In this document: one piece after another, positions 8,167 through 15,754 of the stretch
How positions within the stretch are numbered: the stretch's first letter is position 1
Layout: each line of letters starts with the position of its first letter
Assembly: GCA_022768245.1 (NCBI GenBank)
Contig: JALEMR010000083.1
Coordinates: forward strand, 1-41,616
Reading direction: 5' to 3'
From: Oscillospiraceae bacterium
GTDB lineage: Bacteria > Bacillota > Clostridia > Oscillospirales > Ruminococcaceae
DNA: 41,616 nucleotides
The notes under the pieces: model-generated
The model's database searches: none
The model's input: only the letters and a program-made list of their open reading frames with translations
Told to the model about the DNA's origin: nothing
Position numbers and translations under genes: made by a program

Positions 8167-8195
8167 ATTATATCATATTTTCCGATAATAATCAA
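8167..8195 (-). promoter_or_regulatory. Promoter upstream of the nitrilase remnant
   Basis: Minus strand: -35 TTGATT (8195-8190), 17-bp spacer, extended -10 TGATATAAT (-10 hexamer 8172-8167). It is followed by GGGGAGG about 9 nt before ATG 8134, so transcription and initiation signals of the broken gene appear intact. Confidence 0.55.
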
Positions 8196-8222
8196 CAAAT
8201 ATTGCAAAATTCACAAACAAAA

Positions 8223-8244
8223 AAGCCGTCGGCTCCGACGGCTT
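8223..8244 (-). terminator. Terminator of the mazG-hup-rqcP unit
   Basis: A perfect 10-bp stem AAGCCGTCGG/CCGACGGCTT with a 2-nt loop on the DNA; on the minus strand it is followed by TTTTTTG. It starts 5 bp beyond the stop of the rqcP-like gene. Confidence 0.9.
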
Positions 8245-8248
8245 ATTC

Positions 8249-8491
8249 TCAGGGGATAACCTCGTAGTTATCCGCAGCGTTTTCCTTTGTGGCGTATTCG
8301 GTGACATTGAGCACCTTCACCTTAAGGGGACGGGTACCGATGTTTATCTCGATGATATCGCCCACCTTTACGTCGTAGGAAGCTCTTGCAGGCTTACCGT
8401 TGACCGATACCTTTTCGGCGTCGCACGCCTCGTTAGCGACGGTCCTTCTCTTGATAAGCCTTGTTATCTTAAGATATTTGTCAAGTCGCAT
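8249..8491 (-). CDS. S4-domain RNA-binding protein, RqcP/YabO-like
   Basis: An 80-residue protein consisting of one S4 RNA-binding domain (RLDKYLKITRLIKRRTVA, then KVSVNGKPARASYDVKVGD). The size and the neighbourhood (flippase, mazG) match B. subtilis YabO/RqcP, which binds stalled 50S-peptidyl-tRNA complexes and stimulates C-terminal alanine tailing by RqcH. Hsp15 is the proteobacterial relative. The frame is open to 8545, but ATG 8491 has GGGAG about 7 nt upstream and gives the family N-terminus. A hairpin with a U-tract lies between this gene and hup. Confidence 0.88.
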   Translation of the reverse strand: MRLDKYLKITRLIKRRTVANEACDAEKVSVNGKPARASYDVKVGDIIEINIGTRPLKVKVLNVTEYATKENAADNYEVIP

Positions 8492-8506
8492 AATGTTCTC
8501 CCGCTG

Positions 8507-8542
8507 AAAAAAGGGCTGACCGCGAAACGTCGCTGTAAGCCC
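8507..8542 (-). terminator. Hairpin terminator/attenuator between hup and rqcP-like gene
   Basis: On the minus strand, GGGCT pairs with AGCCC around an inner GCGA/TCGC stem, followed directly by six T residues. It could end most hup transcripts, leaving the low-abundance downstream gene to readthrough. Confidence 0.6.
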
Positions 8543-8553
8543 CACAAAAACAA

Positions 8554-8832
8554 TTACTTATTGTTTACAGAATCCTTAAGACCCTTGCCTGCCTTGAAAG
8601 CAGGAACCTTGTGAGCAGGCTGAAGCTGCTTTTCCTTTGTTCTGGGGTTGATGGTCTCCTTAGCTGCTCTGTCGCGTACTTCGAATGTACCAAAGCCTAC
8701 GAGCTGTACCTTGTCGCCCTTTTCGAGAGCCTCGGTAACAACCTCTGTGAAAGCCTTGACAGCCTTCTCAGCGTCCTTCTTGGTGAACTCGCCCTTTTCG
8801 GCTACTGCATTGATAAGTTCTGCCTTTGTCAT
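8554..8832 (-). CDS. hup: HU family DNA-binding protein
   Basis: A 92-residue HU-type nucleoid protein that bends and compacts DNA as a dimer. It starts MTKAELINAVAEKGEFTKKDAEKAV, has the conserved GFGTFEVRDRAA, the beta-arm NPRTKE and the C-terminal VPAFKAGKGLKDSVN. Length is standard. ATG 8832 follows a strong GGAGG. It lies 37 bp after mazG on the same strand; in B. subtilis hbs is elsewhere and yabO follows mazG directly, so hup has been inserted in the otherwise conserved flippase-mazG-rqcP order. Confidence 0.97.
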   Translation of the reverse strand: MTKAELINAVAEKGEFTKKDAEKAVKAFTEVVTEALEKGDKVQLVGFGTFEVRDRAAKETINPRTKEKQLQPAHKVPAFKAGKGLKDSVNNK

Positions 8833-8869
8833 TGTTTTTACCTCCGTAAATTTAATGGATTAACCATTT

Positions 8870-9661
8870 TTAATTTTTTTTAGCTTTCTGCCAAATGGCG
8901 TCAAGCTCATTTATAGTAAGGGATCCAATAGATTTCCCCTCACTTCTTAAAATATCCTCGACAGCCTTGAATCTGCCGATAAATTTGTCCGACGCTCTTG
9001 TCAGACATTCCTCCGCATCAGCGCCGCAGAGACGTGACACGTTAACAGCGGAAAACAGCACATCGCCTATCTCATCGCGTATCCTGTCCTCGCTGCCGGA
9101 AGCCATAGCCTCCTTAAGCTCGGCTATCTCCTCTTCAAGACGGGAGAGAGTGTCCTCCACGGAGCCGAAGTCCATTCCTGCACGCTTTGCGCGCTGACCG
9201 ATCTTCTGTGCCCTCATAAGAGCGGGGAGAGCGGAGCATACGGATTCCAGCGTTTCGGAATAGCTTTCCTGACCCTTTGTTTTCTGTTTGATGTCGTTCC
9301 AGTTTTTCAGCACATCGTCGGTGCCCGATACGTTTACATCGCCGAAAACATGAGGGTGACGGATTATCAGCTTTTCGCAGATATCGTTTACCACATCGCC
9401 GAAGGTAAAGTTTCCTTGTTCCTCCTCGATGCGGGAATGGAACACCACCTGCAGGAGAACGTCGCCCAGCTCCTCGCGAAGCATTTCAGGGCTGTTCATG
9501 TCGATAGCCTCCACAGCCTCGTAGACCTCCTCAAGGAAATCCTTGCGTATCGAAGCATGAGTCTGTTCCTTATCCCAGGGACAGCCGTTTTCCGAGCGGA
9601 GAATGACCATTATCCTGCACAGGTCATCAATATCGTAATGATCCTTAAATTCAAAATCCAT
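8870..9661 (-). CDS. mazG: Nucleoside triphosphate pyrophosphohydrolase MazG
   Basis: MazG hydrolyses (d)NTPs to monophosphates and pyrophosphate and is thought to clean abnormal nucleotides or modulate ppGpp. The 263 residues show two MazG modules: the first has CPWDKEQTH and the metal-binding EExxE/ExxD set (EEVYEAVEA, EELGDVLLQ), the second EEEIAELKEA and DEIGDVLFS. ATG 9661 follows AAAGGAAT. B. subtilis YabN has an additional N-terminal methylase domain that is missing here, so this is the E. coli-like form. The upstream gene is the SpoVB-like flippase. Confidence 0.95.
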   Translation of the reverse strand: MDFEFKDHYDIDDLCRIMVILRSENGCPWDKEQTHASIRKDFLEEVYEAVEAIDMNSPEMLREELGDVLLQVVFHSRIEEEQGNFTFGDVVNDICEKLIIRHPHVFGDVNVSGTDDVLKNWNDIKQKTKGQESYSETLESVCSALPALMRAQKIGQRAKRAGMDFGSVEDTLSRLEEEIAELKEAMASGSEDRIRDEIGDVLFSAVNVSRLCGADAEECLTRASDKFIGRFKAVEDILRSEGKSIGSLTINELDAIWQKAKKN

Positions 9662-9719
9662 TTTGACATTCCTTTGTCCATAGGTAATACAGAAGCCTTT
9701 TTACGTCATTTGACTCCAT

Positions 9720-9747
9720 ATATTATATATTAACCCATATTTGTCAA
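9720..9747 (-). promoter_or_regulatory. Candidate promoter for mazG-hup-rqcP
   Basis: Minus strand: -35 TTGACA (9747-9742), 16-bp spacer, -10 TAATAT (9725-9720), about 60 nt upstream of mazG in the 102-bp gap after the flippase gene. Confidence 0.5.
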
Positions 9748-9763
9748 AATTTCAAGTCTTTTT

Positions 9764-11431
9764 TTAATTTTTTTGAGAAATCAGCATTTTTAACGTACTT
9801 TTGTCAAATAGGCCCTCAAAATATGTGCTTATTATGTAAATTACAGCCCCGAAGCAGACCGAGACCACAGTGCTTACTCCGCCGCCGAGACGCTCTGTCA
9901 GCATATCATAGGACAAATATGCACCTGCTCCGCAGAGTATCCCCGCAAAGAAAAGCTTACCGCAGATGGAGAAAATATTCTTCAAACTGCAGCCTGTTAT
10001 CCTCTTCAGCAGGATAAGAGCGGCAGTGCATACCACGAAATAGCTGATATCCGTGGATATCGCCGCACCTACAGCGTTGAGCCTCGGTATCGGCACCAGC
10101 AGGATATTTCCCGCAGCCTTTACCGCAGCTCCTGCTGCCATGAGCTTTACGGGGATATCCTGCCGTCCCGCCGCCTGGAATACGGGGAATATGGCAGCGG
10201 ATATGCACAGAAATATTATCCCGGCTCCCATTGCCGATAAGGACGGTGATGCGGCGATTATCTCCGCTTTGCTGTCCGAGAACAGCAGCGAAAGTATGGG
10301 CCGTGCAAGAACGGTTATACCTATGCCGCAGGGTATCGAGACAGCACCCGCTGCGAAGATCACGTCTTCGGAACATTTTGCCAGCGCTTTTTTGTCGCCG
10401 TTTCCGTAAGCCTCCGAAGCAAGGGGGAGTATGCCCCGTCCGAACATGTTGGTAACAGACGGCACAAGATTGAATACCGTTATGGCAAGCCCCGAAAAGC
10501 TGCCGTATATGAAATTCGGTATCTCCGAGCGGGGAAGTGCGTACTGTGCAAATACGGAGGGGTCGCGGTCGTAGGCTGTTTCCAGGGAATTCATGATAGT
10601 TGCAAGGTCGATCATTGATGTGATGTTCGTTACCAGAGCGCATACCGCACCGGGAACGGCTATGGCAGTAAGCTCTCTGACAACCGTTTCCGCGGACATG
10701 ACTGTGCCCTTTCCCGCGATCTCGCTGACAGGCTTTCTTCTGTTGATAATGTCGTATATTATCATGAAAACAAGTCCTGCCAGCACCGACAGGGAAATTC
10801 CTCCGCAGGCTGCCGCCGATGCGTAGGACAGCGCAAGCTCCTCGGAGCGAAGGGAAGTCCCGGTTATGCGGCAGAAGAGGTCGGGGTCGCTGTAAAACAG
10901 CTTGGTAACGCCGTAAGCTCCGCAGAGACCCGCCGCAAGCTTTGTCAGAGCCTCTGCCACCTGTGAGAGGGCTGTGGGGTACATATTCCGCCTGCCCTCG
11001 CAGAATCCCCGCAGAACGGCGCAGGGACAGCCGAAAAGCACTGCGGGCGCTATCATTATCACCGACGGCAGAGCAGCGCTGTCATGGGCGGCATATCTGC
11101 AAAAGGGAAGAGCAGCTGCCATAATAATGAGCATGCCTGCCAGTCCCGCAGCAGTAAACAGCAGCAGTGCGGTATTTTTTATCCGTCTGATAGATGCTCC
11201 GCCGTTTGAAGCTATGTCCCGTGCGGTAATGCATGCGGCGGCAGCAGGAAGACCCGCGGCTGTCACTGCGTAGACAGGCAGAAATATCCCGTATGCGCAG
11301 GAGAAATACCCCATGCCGGTCCCGCCCAGCAGTCCCGCCAGAGGAATACGAAAAAAGGCTCCGATCAGCTTTGTGATAACAGCCGACGCCGCCAGAATAA
11401 CAGACCCGTAGATAAATCCCTGTTTTTTCAT
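9764..11431 (-). CDS. SpoVB/MurJ-like polysaccharide (lipid II-type) flippase
   Basis: A 555-residue integral membrane protein of the MOP exporter superfamily with about 14 predicted transmembrane segments. It begins MKKQGFIYGSVILAASAVITK and has IGAFFRIPLAGLLG and YGIFLPVYAVTAAGLP, characteristic of the SpoVB/YabM group. SpoVB acts in spore cortex synthesis and related proteins move undecaprenyl-linked sugars across the membrane. The order flippase-mazG-S4 protein matches yabM-yabN-yabO of B. subtilis; yabP and yabQ are not in the window. GC content of the gene is higher than the surrounding noncoding DNA but similar to its gene neighbours. Confidence 0.88.
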   Translation of the reverse strand: MKKQGFIYGSVILAASAVITKLIGAFFRIPLAGLLGGTGMGYFSCAYGIFLPVYAVTAAGLPAAAACITARDIASNGGASIRRIKNTALLLFTAAGLAGMLIIMAAALPFCRYAAHDSAALPSVIMIAPAVLFGCPCAVLRGFCEGRRNMYPTALSQVAEALTKLAAGLCGAYGVTKLFYSDPDLFCRITGTSLRSEELALSYASAAACGGISLSVLAGLVFMIIYDIINRRKPVSEIAGKGTVMSAETVVRELTAIAVPGAVCALVTNITSMIDLATIMNSLETAYDRDPSVFAQYALPRSEIPNFIYGSFSGLAITVFNLVPSVTNMFGRGILPLASEAYGNGDKKALAKCSEDVIFAAGAVSIPCGIGITVLARPILSLLFSDSKAEIIAASPSLSAMGAGIIFLCISAAIFPVFQAAGRQDIPVKLMAAGAAVKAAGNILLVPIPRLNAVGAAISTDISYFVVCTAALILLKRITGCSLKNIFSICGKLFFAGILCGAGAYLSYDMLTERLGGGVSTVVSVCFGAVIYIISTYFEGLFDKSTLKMLISQKN

Positions 11432-11464
11432 TGAAGCTCCATTTCGTTATTGATGATTTACATA

Positions 11465-11498
11465 ATTATCGGGAGCAGTAATAAGCCTGCCCGATAAT
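11465..11498. repeat. Inverted repeat upstream of the flippase gene
   Basis: Arms ATTATCGGG (11465-11473) and CCCGATAAT (11490-11498) form a perfect 9-bp stem with a 16-nt loop. It lies in the leader region of the minus-strand flippase gene and just before the multi-hairpin element; a role as terminator is unlikely because no U-tract follows. Confidence 0.5.
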
Positions 11499-11546
11499 GA
11501 TGGTTCGGTAAAGTATATGATGAAAAAACAAGCCCTATTCATATAC

Positions 11547-11746
11547 ACTGCCCTTTGTTGCAAACAACAAAGTTGTTTGCACGCCGCCAAAGGCGGCTGC
11601 AAAGTCAAAGACTTTGCGAGGGCAGTATGTACGGCGGCTCCGGCGGCTCTGCCGCCGCTCGGCAATAAAATTGCCGAGCATTGCAAAATCGTATATTTTG
11701 CAATAGAGCCTGGTATAATTATCGTAACGAAAATCCTGTCGATTTT
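11547..11746. repeat. Multi-hairpin intergenic element
   Basis: A stretch of tightly packed perfect inverted repeats. In order: an 8-bp outer clamp ACTGCCCT (11547-11554) with AGGGCAGT (11619-11626); inside it a 9-bp hairpin at 11560-11580, a 6-bp GCCGCC/GGCGGC hairpin at 11583-11597 and an 8-bp GCAAAGTC/GACTTTGC hairpin at 11599-11617, each with an AAA loop. After the clamp come CGGCGGC/GCCGCCG at 11641-11657 (loop TCT), CTCGGCAAT/ATTGCCGAG at 11658-11678 (loop AAA), ATTGCAAAAT/ATTTTGCAAT at 11680-11704, and AAAATC/GATTTT at 11730-11746. The first hairpin has an alternative: CTTTGTTG (11553-11560) pairs with CAACAAAG (11565-11572). Short ORFs across it on both strands look accidental. No gene is recognised from 11432 to 11855. 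Confidence 0.75.
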
Positions 11747-11788
11747 TTTGATAAAATCAACAAACATATATAATTTTCATACAATCTA

Positions 11789-11817
11789 TTGACAATTTAA
11801 AAATAATGATATATACT
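11789..11817 (+). promoter_or_regulatory. Promoter of the DUF3592-like gene
   Basis: -35 TTGACA (11789-11794), 17-bp spacer, -10 TATACT (11812-11817), about 40 nt before the ATG at 11856. Confidence 0.8.
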
Positions 11818-11855
11818 ATTAGTATCAGAAAAAAATAGAGAAGGGAGCAGTATAT

Positions 11856-12548
11856 ATGAAAATAAAAAAGCGTTACATTATAGCATGTGTTCTGCTGTGC
11901 GTGCTCAGTATACTTATCAGTATGGCGGTTTTCCATCTGGAGATGACTTTGAGCAAGTTCTCAAAGATGAATGATATCATTTCTTCATCATGGAACAATT
12001 CCGAGCTTATGGTAACGGGAGTGGTCAAGGATACGAGCACTCTTGAAGACGACGAAAAGGTATTCTACCTCGGCAAGGTCACCTACATTGAGAACGGAAA
12101 ATACATAGCATACAACAAGGATACGTATATGGGCTCCAATGTCGTTACCTACTATGGCGAGGCTAAGCTGGGCGATAAGATCAATCTTTACTATAAGCCC
12201 GACGACCCCGAAGTAATTGAGGTCAAGGCTCCGCTTACAACGTATATCATCGCGCTGGGCGTACTCCTTGTTATAGATGTTGCCCTTATCGTAGTGGCAC
12301 GTCTGCTCAATAAATCTCTTAAGGAAAACACCTTCAGCGACGCTTCCGTGTCCATCATGGATATTCCTATCTGCGTTCTCGTTGCAGGATTTATAATCTG
12401 CTTCTTCACGGGTATGTTTATCGGAAATGTCAGCGTGGACAGCTACGGTCAGATAAACGAAGCCATCGCTCAGGAATATTACGATGAAGGCAATCAGTAT
12501 ACCTTCGGTCATGCTGCATCTGCTTCTGCAGACGCTGAAGCAGAATAA
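11856..12548 (+). CDS. DUF3592-like membrane protein
   Basis: A 230-residue protein with three hydrophobic segments: residues about 7-26 (signal anchor), 128-148 and 168-188. Between the first two is an extracytoplasmic domain with GKVTYIENGKYIAYNK and GDKINLYYKPDDPEVIEV, which resembles the DUF3592 pattern where a beta domain ends in a YxPxxPE-type motif. The C-terminus is a short acidic Ala/Ser-rich tail. No biochemical function is known for the family. It is transcribed alone, between a consensus promoter and a strong terminator, with AGGGAG as ribosome binding site. Confidence 0.65.
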   Translation: MKIKKRYIIACVLLCVLSILISMAVFHLEMTLSKFSKMNDIISSSWNNSELMVTGVVKDTSTLEDDEKVFYLGKVTYIENGKYIAYNKDTYMGSNVVTYYGEAKLGDKINLYYKPDDPEVIEVKAPLTTYIIALGVLLVIDVALIVVARLLNKSLKENTFSDASVSIMDIPICVLVAGFIICFFTGMFIGNVSVDSYGQINEAIAQEYYDEGNQYTFGHAASASADAEAE

Positions 12549-12559
12549 TTATCTTGATT

Positions 12560-12597
12560 ATAAAGCCGCCCGTGAATCTGTTCATGGGCGGCTTTAT
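12560..12597 (+). terminator. Terminator after the DUF3592-like gene
   Basis: A 17-bp stem (outer ATAAAGCCGCCC/GGGCGGCTTTAT, inner GTGAA/TTCAT with one G-T pair) with a TCTG loop. It works on the plus strand with a T-rich 3' arm and may act on both strands. Confidence 0.85.
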
Positions 12598-12601
12598 TCT
12601 A

Positions 12602-12634
12602 TAAAAAAACACAGTCGGTTATGTTCCGACTGTG
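12602..12634 (-). terminator. Terminator of the zinc-ribbon protein gene
   Basis: Stem CACAGTCGG/CCGACTGTG with a 7-nt loop; on the minus strand it is followed by GTTTTTTTAT. It lies just beyond the stop of the gene ending at 12642. Confidence 0.9.
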
Positions 12635-12641
12635 CCGATTT

Positions 12642-14051
12642 TTATATGCAGTTTGTAACGATCATTGAAGTGATATCGACCGGAAATCCAACGCCCGAAA
12701 AGGATATGGAGACGATACCGTTTATCCCGTCTGCAAAGCCGAGTGCCTCGGCAGTTTCGCGTATCACGGAATAATCATATATGACCTGAGTTTCGGTTAC
12801 CGAAGATGCGGGCACGATCTCCTTTGAGGTGCCGTCCGAGATATACATGTTAACGGGACTCATATTATTGCCGCCGCTGACCGCTGCCGTATAATCCACG
12901 ATAAGCTGCGAGGCTTCGGTCATATCGGAAATGCTGAAATCATCGGTGCTGTCAGCAAGAGTGTAAGTAAGTATCTCGCTGCCGCCTACCGACTGGGCGT
13001 GAGCGAAGGTGAGACTGATATCCGACAGATTTTCCGCTGCGATAACAGTTTCCGTATCGTCGGCTGCGGTAGTATCGGAAGCGCTTTCGGAGGAAGCTTC
13101 CGTTGTTTCCGATGAAGCCGATGCAGTATCCTCGGAATACTCGGTCTCGGAGAGAGTATCCTCTGTGGTTTCGGAGTTTTCGGTGTTCTCTTCGGAAGCT
13201 GCTTCGGAGGATGCTCCGCTTACATCAGCTGATAATACAGTGGTTTCAGCGACAGGCTGTGAGTCGTCCGATGAGCCGCCGAAATAGCCCTGAGAGTAAA
13301 GATAATATCCTGCCGCAGCCGCAGCAAGTATTACGATAACTGCGATAATTGCGCCCACAGGGGACTTTTTCTTCTTTTCCGGCTCCGATACGGGAGCTGC
13401 TGCTTTCGGTGCCGCTTCGGAGGGAGTTGGCTCCTCCTTTTTGGGGGCTTCGGAAGGCTTGTTTTTGACGCTGCTGTCGGAGTAAAAGTCCTTGCCGAAA
13501 TCCTCTTCTCTTTTGTTCATAAAGGACGATACCACAGGAAGGGGACCGTCTTCGGCATCCACGGAGATCTTAGGCTCCTCGGGGAGCTCCACATCGGGAA
13601 TGACTCTTTTCGGAGATACCTCTGTCTTTGTTTCAGGCTTAGGAGCTTCGGGAAGTCCGCTGTTTTCAGCAGGTTTGTCTGCGGTATTGGAAGGAACGGG
13701 AGCAGGCGGGGGAGCAACAGGCTTTTTCTGAATGATCTCCGCTTTTCTGGGCTTAAGCACCGAGATATCCTTCGGCTTGATAATGCTTATCTCCTTGACC
13801 TGCGGAAGGTCGGCAGCTGCTTCGGCTGCAGCTTCGATAGTCTTTTCAATCTCATCGTCGGAGCCGGTCTTCGTATCTGCGCTGCTTTCTGTTTCGGGAG
13901 CAGTCTGCTCGGGCTTGGGAGCAGCTTCCGTTTCCGCAGGCTTTGCAGCTTCATTCTCAACAACTGTCGATTCCTCGATCACGGTACCGCATTCTGGACA
14001 AAATCTTGCATTTGGTTTCAGTTCTGCTCCGCAGCTTTTACAAGTCGCCAT
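12642..14051 (-). CDS. Zinc-ribbon single-pass membrane protein
   Basis: A 469-residue protein with an N-terminal zinc ribbon (CKSCGAELKPNARFCPECG, residues 4-22), a long cytoplasmic linker rich in Pro, Ala, Glu and Lys, one transmembrane helix near residues 231-252 (GAIIAVIVILAAAAAGYYLY), a Ser/Thr/Glu-rich outer linker, and a C-terminal extracytoplasmic domain of about 110 residues. The architecture is common in Clostridia and is often annotated only as zinc ribbon domain protein; function is unknown. It is last in the minus-strand run after the aldose epimerase gene (51-bp gap), with its own AAGGAG. Confidence 0.75.
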   Translation of the reverse strand: MATCKSCGAELKPNARFCPECGTVIEESTVVENEAAKPAETEAAPKPEQTAPETESSADTKTGSDDEIEKTIEAAAEAAADLPQVKEISIIKPKDISVLKPRKAEIIQKKPVAPPPAPVPSNTADKPAENSGLPEAPKPETKTEVSPKRVIPDVELPEEPKISVDAEDGPLPVVSSFMNKREEDFGKDFYSDSSVKNKPSEAPKKEEPTPSEAAPKAAAPVSEPEKKKKSPVGAIIAVIVILAAAAAGYYLYSQGYFGGSSDDSQPVAETTVLSADVSGASSEAASEENTENSETTEDTLSETEYSEDTASASSETTEASSESASDTTAADDTETVIAAENLSDISLTFAHAQSVGGSEILTYTLADSTDDFSISDMTEASQLIVDYTAAVSGGNNMSPVNMYISDGTSKEIVPASSVTETQVIYDYSVIRETAEALGFADGINGIVSISFSGVGFPVDITSMIVTNCI

Positions 14052-14102
14052 TCTATGTAACTCCTTTATAATTATTATTTTTTATCGGCACGCTTTGCAG
14101 CA

Positions 14103-15113
14103 TCAGGCTTCGGTGAAAAATCTCTGCCATGCAGAATATGTTCCGCCCGCGCCGATCTCCGTATATCCGCTCTTTTCGGCGGGCATATCGAGATTGGGCG
14201 CATTTACCTGTGCAGTCATAGGCTCTGCGCAGAAATAATTCTTAAAGCCCTTGTCGTTCCATACGATCCAGAATTTGTAGTTTTCGTCAACCTCATTGAG
14301 TATCGACTTTCCTGTGGCTGTATCAGTCATTATCGTGCCGCGGAAGGGAGTGCCGTTGTGGTCGATAGAGGCACCGACGTACATATCGTTGCATATATCG
14401 GACAAAACGGGGCGCTTTCCGTCGTTTACGTATTCTTTGTCGTAGGTGTTCAGTTTAAGATTTCTTCCGTTGGGGAGCCATCTTCTCTTGTTGAACTGGA
14501 GCTTTGAAGCTGCGGGCACCTTAAGACGGATATTTTCCTGATCTCCGTCCTTTACGAAGGGAGCATTGTATGTAGTGTGAGTAGCCAGTGAAATGGGGAG
14601 CATTTTATCCGAAAGATTGGTAAGAGTTACCTTGTGCTCCAGACCCTTTGCGGAAAGGGTGACAGTTATCTCCACCTTGAAGCTTACGGGGAAGCAGTTG
14701 TAGAAGAAGTCGTTTTCATCATAAACGTATTCTGTGACAACATATGCTTTTTCGCTGTCGGAGCCCATTTCCTTGAGCTTGTGTGCTCTTTTCTGGATAA
14801 ATCCGTGAAGATGATTACCGAAGCGCTTTTCGTTCACGGGAAGCTGATATACAGCATCGGAGGTGCGGAGCACGCCGTTATCGAAGCGATTGGGAAGATA
14901 TAACGTAGGAAGGCCCCAGATCTCGGGAGCATTCATAAATTCCGCAACAGTCATTTCGTCGCTGTATCTGAATACCTCGATGTCGTTTTCGTTGTCCCTG
15001 AATCTGAGCACATTTGAGCCGAGAGAATATGCGACAACAGCATAATATCTGCCGAAGCCCAGCTCCGCAGCCTCTATGCCCTTAAAATTGCATTTTCTTG
15101 AAAAAATATCCAT
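14103..15113 (-). CDS. Aldose 1-epimerase family protein
   Basis: A 336-residue galactose mutarotase-like protein that would interconvert alpha and beta anomers of sugars. Supporting motifs: FGNHLHGF (catalytic-type His near residue 100), ATHTTYNAPF (second His), and the acidic CAEPMT near the C-terminus as candidate general base. The length fits the GalM family. The gene starts 19 bp after the radical SAM gene, so it is in the same transcript. The exact sugar is unknown. Confidence 0.85.
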   Translation of the reverse strand: MDIFSRKCNFKGIEAAELGFGRYYAVVAYSLGSNVLRFRDNENDIEVFRYSDEMTVAEFMNAPEIWGLPTLYLPNRFDNGVLRTSDAVYQLPVNEKRFGNHLHGFIQKRAHKLKEMGSDSEKAYVVTEYVYDENDFFYNCFPVSFKVEITVTLSAKGLEHKVTLTNLSDKMLPISLATHTTYNAPFVKDGDQENIRLKVPAASKLQFNKRRWLPNGRNLKLNTYDKEYVNDGKRPVLSDICNDMYVGASIDHNGTPFRGTIMTDTATGKSILNEVDENYKFWIVWNDKGFKNYFCAEPMTAQVNAPNLDMPAEKSGYTEIGAGGTYSAWQRFFTEA

Positions 15114-15132
15114 TTTATATCATTTCCTTTCA

Positions 15133-15741
15133 TTAAGAATCGTAAGCGCGGACTCTGAGAGGGATATCAAGCTTTTCCGAAAGTATGCGGCATTTCTCTA
15201 TCTCCTCGGGAGAAATGACGTCGACTACCGTAAACATGACCTTTGGAACGTATTTCTTACATTCCTCCGCAAATTTTATCATCACGTCGAACCCGTCATC
15301 CCATTTCGGACGAGTGACCCTGTTGTACTCTTCCTCAGAAGAGGCGTTCAGTGATATTGAAGCGATATCAACAGCGCCTTCCAGCAAAGGAGCTGTGCTT
15401 TTCCCGTTTATCCTGTCACCGAGACCGTTTGTGTTGAGACGTATGACTTTATCGGGATAAAGCTTCTTAAGCTCCCTGCCGATGAAGGAAACGTCGTCGG
15501 CGCGTTCCATAGGCTCGCCGTAGCCGCAGAACACGATCTCGCCGAAGCTGTCAGCGGGATGTTTTTTCACCGCTTCGATGACTTCCTCGCAGGTCGGTTC
15601 CCGTTCCAGCCAGAGACTGTCCGAGCCGTAAGCGCCGTCGCCGTTCTGTCTTATGCAGAAGGTGCAGGCGCAGGGACAGCGGTTTGTGAGATTCAGATAG
15701 AGATTTCCGTGAACATTATAAACAAAAGTTAGACCTTTCAT
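15133..15741 (-). CDS. TatD-nuclease-associated radical SAM protein
   Basis: A 202-residue short radical SAM protein. The cluster motif is CACTFC preceded by CP (CxxxCxxC, residues 23-30 region), followed by FCGYGEPMERADD (SAM-binding GEP motif) and RLNTNGLGDRI. It resembles the small family usually annotated as TatD family nuclease-associated radical SAM protein (TIGR04038-like). No tatD gene is nearby. It lies 13 bp after nadC and 19 bp before the aldose epimerase gene, so it is co-transcribed. The substrate is unknown. Confidence 0.82.
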   Translation of the reverse strand: MKGLTFVYNVHGNLYLNLTNRCPCACTFCIRQNGDGAYGSDSLWLEREPTCEEVIEAVKKHPADSFGEIVFCGYGEPMERADDVSFIGRELKKLYPDKVIRLNTNGLGDRINGKSTAPLLEGAVDIASISLNASSEEEYNRVTRPKWDDGFDVMIKFAEECKKYVPKVMFTVVDVISPEEIEKCRILSEKLDIPLRVRAYDS

Positions 15742-15754
15742 TATGCATGCTTCC

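Noticed and set aside
11447-11792. Small ORFs on both strands across the hairpin element
   Set aside because: They lack ribosome binding sites and their frames are explained by the palindromic DNA; no protein family is recognisable.
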